DNA of 64,000 nt, from positions 1 to 64,000 of the forward strand of contig CAJNOP010000920.1 in assembly GCA_905250075.1 (NCBI GenBank), read 5' to 3'. The translations under genes were made by a program, and so were the position numbers. This DNA comes from Rotaria sp. Silwood1 (taxonomy: Eukaryota; Rotifera; Eurotatoria; Philodinida; Philodinidae). Of this stretch, positions 46,601-64,000 are shown one piece after another; position 1 is the stretch's first letter, and the number at the start of each line of letters is the position of its first letter. The notes under the pieces were generated by a model. That model was not told where the DNA came from, searched no databases, and saw only the letters and a program-made list of their open reading frames with translations.

Positions 46601-48904
46601 TTGTAGTTCAAAATTTCATTATTTACTTTTAGGTAATTCATATGAGCAAATTAGTAAACATAAATGGCTATCGAAGAAAATTATTTGTTAAATACTTGTT
46701 TGACTATGTGTGTAAAATATCCTAAGTTTTTTTGATATTCTATATAAATATTATAAGTTATCATGATTTTATCTAAAGAAAAATCAAGGAAAGCACCACC
46801 CAATGATTTTCTACTGAGGATGTGAAGTTTCAGTGTGCTGACCACCGATATCACCCACTCTATGTAGTTAGGACACTCTGAAACACTGACATCCGTGTTC
46901 ATTGAATCACTGGAATACACCGTTATTAAAAAGGCATCTTTTGATGGAGTTGATATCACAGACTTGCATTGAACGCAAATGTCAGGTGTAATCAGTGCAC
47001 CATTTGACCTTTTGCCGATGGCTCACTGCTCATTATTTCAGTATTTACAGCAACGCTGCACATATTTATTCTTTACTAACAACAACTTGAGACTAGGTGC
47101 TATCAGCTAGAGACCGTGATCTATTGTTGCTAAACATGAAACTTACTAACAATAAAGTCCGATCATACTAATACAAAAATTTTTTCCAGATATTTAATTA
47201 TCTTCAAAAACTAAATTAACTTAACAATTGATTTATTTTTTGAATAGTATAACAAAAAAATTAAAATATTCTAATCTAGATATTAAAAAAAGTTGAAAAA
47301 ACTTGCATTTTCCATTGTTTAAAAAATTCGGAAATATGTATAGTAGATGCAATTTTTGACGCTGCATCGAATGTTCATATTTTCAAATTTCGTAAGTAAT
47401 GTAAAAACAATGAGAAGAATTGAATTTATTGAACAACCATGTGGTTTTCTTCCATATCAAAAAGACGGCTTGAAAATTTTCAATAGAAACATTTTTGTAG
47501 AGCTTAACGAGCTCTATCGAACCATGTAAAATTATGAAAGAAAAAAAAAGATTTGATTCCATTTTTGAATACTATATCTAATTGCAATTAGGAGAAAAAT
47601 TCAGAATTACAACAATATCATTTTACTGTACTATTTTTTATTCTAGGCAAGAAGAAAATCTCAGCAGTGTTTCTGTAATGAGAAGAAAAGAAAACCTTTT
47701 GTGTGTTTCTTATCAGTTTCTGATTCACATGTAATATTCTTATTAGAAAGCATTACTAGTGATTTAATAATAATAAAGTATGTCTCTTTGAATCAATACA
47801 ATATCCTATCTTGTACGATATCATCTAACTTTCACTATAAAAACAATTCAAGGTTTATATACAATAAACAAAGAAAACCATATTAAGTATTGATTATTGT
47901 ATTTGAAATATACACGTTTTTTGTCTTGAATAAATTTATTTCTTCTAAATAGAAATATTGATAGCGAAAAATCAAAAATAAGATCTACGAATAATTTTCT
48001 AGCAATTTTTTAAATCAATTATGTTGTTTTTTTTTGTTTCATTTGTCCTTATTGATCTACTGTGTGTTTTAATATTATATCTTTTGCTTTTTTTTGACAT
48101 TTTTGACAATAATTAATAGATGTATTGTTATAATTATCTAATTTGATGATTATATCTATACTTTGCATTATTTTAAGTATAGATGTATATAAAATCACAA
48201 TATTGATTTTAGTTTTTGTTCTTTTCTTGACTTAATTCGTATATCTTTCCGAGATTCAATTATAGGAAAAGCTCTAAGTATGCGTGCATTTGTGAACTAA
48301 TCAAATTAAATAGAATCAAGAAGAGATCTAGAACAAGAATAGAAAAGTTAACATGCCAAAAGTTCTTTCTCTTCCTCCCTCTCTCTTTTTGTCTCTCTGT
48401 AGTATGTTCATGAATCGTTAATCATATCGATCTATCTATCAACAATAACAAGTGAGAAAAACGAAATGATGAGTACGAGAAAACAATCATTATTCTCCTT
48501 GAATAGACAATAGTTGATGTATGTAAATAAATAGAAATAAATATTTATCGTATATTTAAAATATCACAATTAACTGTATGAATGAACAATAGATAACGAA
48601 TAATCAACAAGAATAATGGAAAGACAAAGAAAAAAACAGTCACTAGAGTTCCGACATTCTATTTCAGTCTACATTTCTATTATGTATGTGAGGTCTTCTC
48701 ATATGAACAAAATTGCAATTGACGTTTTCTCTTCTTCTACTACTACTCCCTCGACTCCTTTTTCTTTTCTTTTCTTTTTTTTTGTATGAGTCGATTTCCT
48801 GCTATGCACTCAAGACAACATATATGGAAAAGATAGAATGAATTGAGTTTCGGAAGAAGATAGAAGAGAGCAAGATGCTTTCCGAACACATTTAATTGTA
48901 AAAA

Positions 48905-55449
<6,545 letters not shown>

Positions 55450-55460
55450 AAAATAATTTC

Positions 55461-55470
55461 AATAAATAAA
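55461..55470 (+). terminator. Polyadenylation signals of the glutamate receptor gene
   Basis: Two overlapping AATAAA hexamers (55461-55466 and 55465-55470) lie 11-15 nt after the stop codon. Confidence 0.55.
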
Positions 55471-56024
55471 ATTCAAAACTTCTATTTTTATACATAGAGA
55501 AATTTATTTCATTTATTTGCTTTTCAAACCAAAGAATATATTCTATTGCATTTTCGTCTTTTTTTTTCTCTAAAAAAAACATATTAAACTCTATTTACCA
55601 ATGTGATCATTGCTAACATATACACATGCACACACATGTCTCATTTTTAATTAGACGATAATGATGTTTGCCTATCAAAGATTGAAATGTGTAGTATCTG
55701 AAAAAGAATAGTAATAGTAGCAGTTCCCTGTGTTTTTTTTTTCTTCGTCATAGAAAATGAGAATAATAATGAATGAATGATAAGATACCTATCAACTTGT
55801 ACGACACACATACAGGTCTTTTCGATTTCGTTCTCTTTCTCTTTGCTTCTACTTCACTCTGTCCTATGTTTTTCAAGAACGTTTTCTAAACAAACATACT
55901 AGGACGAAAATGAAAATTGGCATGAAAAAAAAATAGCAAAAACAAACCTACGAGGACGAATATGATAGTTTTTTTGTTTTTACATATTCACAATTTCAAT
56001 AGTTGATTATCAAACATCATCAAT
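55471..56024. other. Intergenic, upstream of the CSL gene
   Basis: About 550 nt between the end of the glutamate receptor gene and the first CSL exon. AT-rich with homopolymer T runs; presumably holds the CSL promoter, but I see no distinctive site. I did not find a convincing CSL-binding (TGGGAA) pair. Confidence 0.35.
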
Positions 56025-58862
<2,838 letters not shown>

Positions 58863-58892
58863 AGTTTGTTTTTATTCAATTTCTCTTATATA

Positions 58893-58898
58893 AATAAA
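58893..58898 (+). terminator. Polyadenylation signal of the CSL gene
   Basis: AATAAA 30 nt after the CSL stop codon. Confidence 0.55.
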
Positions 58899-59871
58899 GT
58901 TTTGTTTAAAATAATAGAACATTAATTTCTCTGTACTATATAAGTTTTAATTGAAAAGACATAGTTTCATCGAATGTGAGATTCACTAGAACACTTAATC
59001 ACTGATTTCGACAGACAAACAAAAAGTAGTTCTTTCAAAAGATCAAAAGCTTTGTTGAACTTTTAGTCTTAATAAACATTTGTAATAGTAAAATGAATTT
59101 ATACAGTGTTGTCTATGTTAAATTGAACTGTTGACAGATAGCTTTTCTTATTCTATCACAGAACATTTTGACGTACTAAGAGTAATGATTAATACGATAA
59201 TATTTTATTGATTCATGTTATTCAACTATATACTCAATATAGAGCTTATAGTGATGTAAAATTTCTTCTCTAAAGCAACTGTAGATTATGTTTCAGGTTA
59301 CATGCCTGACAAAATGATCATTTATTTCTCTTATAAAGAAAAACATCTACCAAAATATTAACTTATTGAAACTAATGGTTGATGGGAAAATTTCTTGACC
59401 TAAGGATTATTTATTATTAATCCTTTTAAATGTATTCTAGACGGACAAGTTAATATATAAACAAAAAATTTTAACATTTAGTTTCAAACTCTAACAATGA
59501 AATATTAACAAACGGATCTTATATGAATCGACATTTCGTCGAGAAACTTTTCGCTTATTTAAATATAACTTTCATAGATATTCTTTCTAGCTGATATCAC
59601 TTTATCTTAATTAATTATTTAATAGTGAATTAAATATTTTTCTTGTTGTTTATTCGAGAAAGAAAAAACAAGCAAGCATATGAGAATACAAATTTACATT
59701 ATGAATACACTCATGATAAATGATGCACTGTAGCGTGTTTGTAGAAACAAATAGAAAAAAAAAAAAGAAACTGAATACACAAAACAACAACAATAATAAA
59801 CACAAAATACATATGTATATATTTATATATAACGAGAGAGAAAGAGAGAAAACGAACATATTTTATTTTAT

Positions 59872-59877
59872 TTTATT
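59872..59877 (-). terminator. Polyadenylation signal of the ARID4-like gene
   Basis: AATAAA on the minus strand about 30 nt beyond the predicted stop; a second copy lies at 59862-59867. Confidence 0.5.
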
Positions 59878-59905
59878 GTTCAAATAAAAATTTTTCATTT
59901 TACAT

Positions 59906-62900
59906 TTATGTACATGTTGTTGTTCCCAAAATGTCTGTTGTTGTTGTTTGAATAACTAAATAAAATAGAAATAGTTTTTATTTTATTGAAAAATAATAAA
60001 TAATCTTTTATTTTTCTTCTTTTATAAATACATACTTGCTGTTGTTGTAGTTAAAATTGGTTTTTGTTTTCGAAGAAATATTTTACGTTGTTTTTCAATT
60101 TTAACTAATGCACTTTTGAGATTAAAAAATACTTTTTGACATTCACGCATACGATCTTTTAAATGAGTTATACGTTCATCACCAGTTAAATTATTATCTA
60201 AATAAATAAATATAAAAAAAAAACTAAAGAAGTTCATATGAATATAATAGGTATATTACTAAGATCAAGAAAATTGTAACGACTTGGTCGATGTTTAAAC
60301 ATATCTTTTAATTGTTGACGCATAGTTATATTTGATGGTGAACTTGAACGATAATCTTCATTTTCATATTCTAAATAAAATATAAATTAATTATATTAAT
60401 TTAACTAAATATATTATTAAATTAACCTTGTTGATTAACAGATCTTTTTCCACCTCGTCTTCCTGGTGGTCGACAACGTTTTACTAGAAAATTAAAGAAA
60501 AACTTAAAGAAAAACTCAACAATAAATTTTATTTACTTGTTGTAGTTTCTGTAATTTGTTGTTCTGTTGAATTTGATCTTGTTGATATTTGATCAATATT
60601 AGTTATATAATCTGTTCCGATATCTGAATTAATAAGATTTCCAATTTCTAATTTAGTTTTTTTCTTTGCTGATACAGATAAATCTTTAGCATTATTTGGT
60701 TCACGTAATGAACGTCGTTTTTGTTGACGTGCAGAAGCACGACGATTATTAGTAGCTGGTGCTGGAGGTGATGTCAATATATTAGTTGAAGGAAGAATTG
60801 GTTCAATTACAAGAGATGATGATGGTATTAATGGTAATAATGGTGTATGGAATGATTGTTGACAGATTAATGAACTATCAATAGTTTCTTCTTTAACATG
60901 TAATGGATATTGATGTGGTTGTTCAATACTAAAAAAAAAATTAAAGATCATTATTAAATAAAATTCTATAGGAAATTTACATTTCAGATGTTGATGGAAG
61001 AATTTCTTCAATTTGTTCAGTTTTTATATTTAATGTTGAATCAAACTGAAAAGAAAAATAGATATATTCAAATTTTGTTTTAGTTTTTTTCTTCAATAGA
61101 TATTATTCTTAGTATACGAATATTTGATTTAACTAAACTTCAAAAGCTTTTTGAATAATCTTATTTGATTTAATGAAAAATAACTTTTTTTTGTTTTTGT
61201 TTTTCAAGTTGTATCTTACTTTATTATTTGATGATGTTGATCTTGATTGTCTTCGTTTTGGAATTGTTGATTGTATTTGATCATCATCTCGTGTTGTTTC
61301 TGTTTCATTATCATTTTCATCAATTGCTTCAAATTCATTTTGAGTTGTAAGAATATTTTCATTATTAGAAACTGATAAACTTCGTCGAATATCTGTTTTT
61401 TCTTCAGTAGGTAATCGATTTATATCTGATTGATTTGTACGTGTAATTGATGAATATGAAGTTGCATCATCTTCTGTTGATGATATTGTTTCGACATGAT
61501 TCCAAACTAGAATTAAAATAAAAAAAAAAAATGAATGACTTTTTTTTTCTTCTTTGAGAAAAATTTTCTTTTACTTTCACTTTGTCCTTGACTATTATCA
61601 TCAATATCAGATTCTTCAATTTTATGTGTTTCAATTGTAATTGTTTTAGCATTTTTATTTTGTTCATCATCATCAATTATTGTTGATGATGAACTAATAT
61701 CAACAATTAATGAATTTGTTATTTGTGATGGATTATTTTGTTCGGTTGATGTTGAAAGATTTGTTGAATCAAGATGTTGTCGCATTGTATTTATTTGACT
61801 TGTACGACGTGGACGTTGTTGAAATAAAATATGAGCATTTGTTGAATCTTTACGTTCAATTACACGATCTAATTTTATCCATTCATCATGACTAAAATAA
61901 AATGTCAATTGTTTTTTTTTTTTATTATTTAAATGTAAAATAGAAAAAAGAATTTTTATTTTACCGAGAATTCCATCCTGTATAATGAACTAGTACTTCT
62001 TTTTTTTCATCATTTTTTTCAATACATCTTGCTGGATATTGTTTTGTTCCTTGAATACCCCATGTTACAAGTAATATATCATTTATAGTAATATCTTCAT
62101 ATGTTAATTGAGTATTACGATTAGTAGATATATAATCAATTGATGATGGTTGATCAGTACTGCTGAAAAAGATAATAATACGCATTAATTTTTTTGTTTT
62201 TGTTTTTGTTTTTTTATTTAATTTTGCAGGTAGAGAAATTTTACCTAAGTGTTTCAACACTTTCTTGAGATGATATTGAACGTCTAGCTCGTTTTGATGG
62301 AGATAATTGTTCATCAATTTCAGATATAGTTGATGATATACAAGTTGATTCAGTATTTTCATCGGAATGTGACCGTTTATTTGAATTTAATGGAAGAATT
62401 TCATTTTCATTTAATTCTTTTGTTGTTAACGATGTAGATTGAAATAGTAAGGGTGTTTCAACTAATTTAACTTCTAAAGAAATTTTATCTTGTAAAAATT
62501 TATTAAAATTTATTTGTATGATATTACCAGGTGTTGTTTCATTTGAAGAACTAATAATTTGTGTAGTACTAAATGAGACTGGTTGAATTGTTGGTGTAAT
62601 AGGTTCATCACTAATTGAAGATAGTGAAATTTGAGGTGCCGGTTCTGGTGGTGGCGGCGGTGGTGGTGGTGATGGTGATGCTGGTGTTGCAGGAAGTGGA
62701 GATAAGTCGCGTAGAATAGTTTTTTTTATTGGTTCAGGTAATGTCGAACGAGTTGGAGATGGTGTATGAGCTTTTGTTTGTTGATCATTATTTGCTAAAC
62801 AATATTTAAATGTAGAAATATCATCGATTTTTGAGGAAAAAAAAGATAACAGAAATAAGAATTATTCTACATACGTTTGTTTGATGATGTATTTTCTTGT

Positions 62901-64000
62901 ATTTTAGATATTTTAGCTGTAGTCTCTTTAGATAATTGTTTTTTAGGAATTTTATCAATTAACGTTGTTGATTTTTTTCTAAATAATTCAACGAAAAAAA
63001 AGAAAATTATATAGTAGATAACAAGTTTTTGTTTTTTAATTACGTTGAATCATTATTTGAAGATATTTTTGGAATTTTCATAGATGATGTAGATGAAATA
63101 GGTTTTGTAAGATTTTCTTCATGATTTGTTGGTTTTGTTTTTTTAACAGGTGCTGATGATGATCGTTCTTGTGTATTAGTTTTTATTGATGAAGCAGTTA
63201 TTTTCGTTGGTTTTATTGGTCGGGATTCAATAGATGATGAAGGTTTTGAAATTCCTGATTTTTCTTTATTATTATTATTATTGTTTGTTGATGTATGTGA
63301 TTGAGTTGTTTTAGGTTTAAATGGTAATATAGATGATGGTGTTTTGCTAATTGTTGCTGATTTAATAGATTCATTTGATGATTGTTTTTGTTGTTGATTT
63401 GTTTTTGTTATTTGTGAAGTTTTTGAAGTTGAAATAAGAGTTTTCTTAGTCATTGGTGATGATATTATTTTAGATTCTGTTTTTATTGGAATTGATTTTA
63501 TTTCGGATGATTTTTTCTTTTCATCTTTAGTCGAAGAAGTTAAATTTGTTTTTTTCATTGATGGAACAGTTGTTGAATTAGTTGATTGAGAAGTTTTAGA
63601 TTTTGTAATAGGTATTGTTATAGTTAATTTTGATTGTTTACTATCATTTGTTGATGATATTGTCGGTTTAGTAGTTGTTGAAATTTTTTTAATCTCAGTT
63701 TTAGTTGTTGTAGTTGATGATAATTGATTAATCTTTTTTGGAATTGATGATGATGATGATGTTGTTGGTTTTTTCTGTGTTGTTGAAGAAATAGACTTTG
63801 TTTTATTTTTATTATAAATTGATGATGACGAATGATTTGATTCATTATCAGATGTTTCACTATCAGATTCACTTTCAGATTCAGATGTACTAGATGAAAG
63901 AATATTTGGTGGTTTTATTTTATTTGGTCCTTTTCGAACTGATGTTGAAGATGATTTCAATGTTGACTTTTTCGTAGATGATGATGATATTTGTTTAGAA
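59906..64000 (-). CDS. ARID4-like chromo-barrel chromatin protein (5' part outside window)
   Basis: Thirteen exons join in frame on the minus strand: >64000-63044, 62978-62875, 62794-62528, 62473-62245, 62162-61965, 61891-61575, 61506-61220, 61045-60981, 60928-60537, 60483-60427, 60370-60260, 60197-60036 and 59955-59906. The first visible exon is still open at the window edge. A Ser/Thr/Lys-rich disordered stretch and a proline run (near 62660) lead to a chromo-barrel/Tudor-like domain spanning 62140-61850 (YPARCIEK, VLVHYTGWNSRHDEWIKLDR). After a disordered, acidic middle comes a conserved C-terminus with a coiled segment (GDERITHLKDRMRECQKVFF, NLKSALVKIEKQRK). The pairing of HY.GWN.R.DEW with this C-terminal coil matches ARID4/RBBP1, a subunit of Sin3-HDAC complexes. 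PHF20- or MSL3-type proteins share the barrel, so orthology is not certain. The ARID domain itself would lie outside the window. Confidence 0.75.

Larger units (their letters stand above)
41304..48904. other. Gene-poor 7.6-kb region
   Basis: Strongly AT-rich, with no gene I can support apart from the foldback at 42146-42737 and a possible decayed transporter at 42990-43650. The frames at 46681-46959 (-) and 47347-47529 (+) are open but match nothing known. The right end is presumably the upstream region of the glutamate receptor gene; it has a pyrimidine-rich tract at about 48725-48782. Confidence 0.45.
58863..59905. other. Convergent 3' region of CSL and the ARID4-like gene
   Basis: About 1 kb lies between two converging genes. 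A plus-strand AATAAA at 58893-58898 suits CSL; on the minus strand AATAAA occurs just after the ARID4-like stop. No other gene or repeat is seen. Confidence 0.5.

Noticed and set aside
46681..46959. A 92-aa minus-strand frame
   Set aside because: No family resemblance, no clear splice partners, and AT-rich chance frames of this length occur across the region; not called.

Overview
The window looks like an AT-rich metazoan nuclear genome, most likely a bdelloid rotifer. The grounds are: protein-coding genes cut by many short GT-AG introns (about 50-70 nt); animal regulatory genes (E(z)/EZH, CSL/Su(H), a kainate-type glutamate receptor, an ARID4-like chromatin protein); a very long FG-GAP/VCBS-repeat surface protein; and several interstitial patches of TGTGGG, which as I recall is the bdelloid telomere repeat. 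The lineage is an inference, not shown by a marker gene. I rebuilt exons by hand from splice sites, phase and protein similarity, so coordinates are predictions.

Layout. 0.6-1.6 kb (+): small protein with two DLG-like PDZ domains. 2.0-3.7 kb: repeats and a hAT transposase remnant (-). 4.25-5.77 kb (+): VPS4-like AAA ATPase without an MIT domain and with a changed Walker B motif. 6.4-8.0 kb: repeat island bounded by an 11-bp inverted repeat and filled with GCGTT/AACGC motifs. 9.1-17.3 kb (-): one gene for a type II membrane protein of about 1531 aa with about 28 FG-GAP/VCBS repeats, split by two introns of 1.7-1.8 kb. 17.3-23.8 kb: gene-poor, with foldback elements and telomere-like hairpins. 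23.85-28.53 kb (-): membrane dipeptidase whose 3-kb first intron is full of simple repeats. 29.5-31.0 kb (-): RING-H2 E3 ligase, divergent from 31.9-38.8 kb (+): E(z)/EZH histone methyltransferase, whose 3.6-kb intron carries a broken minus-strand ORF and a dispersed repeat. 39.9-40.5 kb (-): unknown ORF. 40.7-48.9 kb: gene-poor (SINE-like sequence, a 0.6-kb foldback, a possible transporter relic). 48.9-55.45 kb (+): kainate-type ionotropic glutamate receptor in 19 exons. 56.0-58.9 kb (+): CSL/Su(H), the Notch transcription factor. 59.9 to beyond 64.0 kb (-): ARID4-like chromo-barrel protein, cut by the window edge.

The genes do not form a pathway. E(z), CSL and the ARID4-like protein are all chromatin or transcription regulators, but their closeness looks incidental. 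The points most worth checking are the His in place of the catalytic Walker B Glu in the VPS4-like ATPase, a genome-encoded Lys at the Q/R site of the glutamate receptor, the head-to-head TGTGGG hairpins, and the GCGTT/AACGC island.
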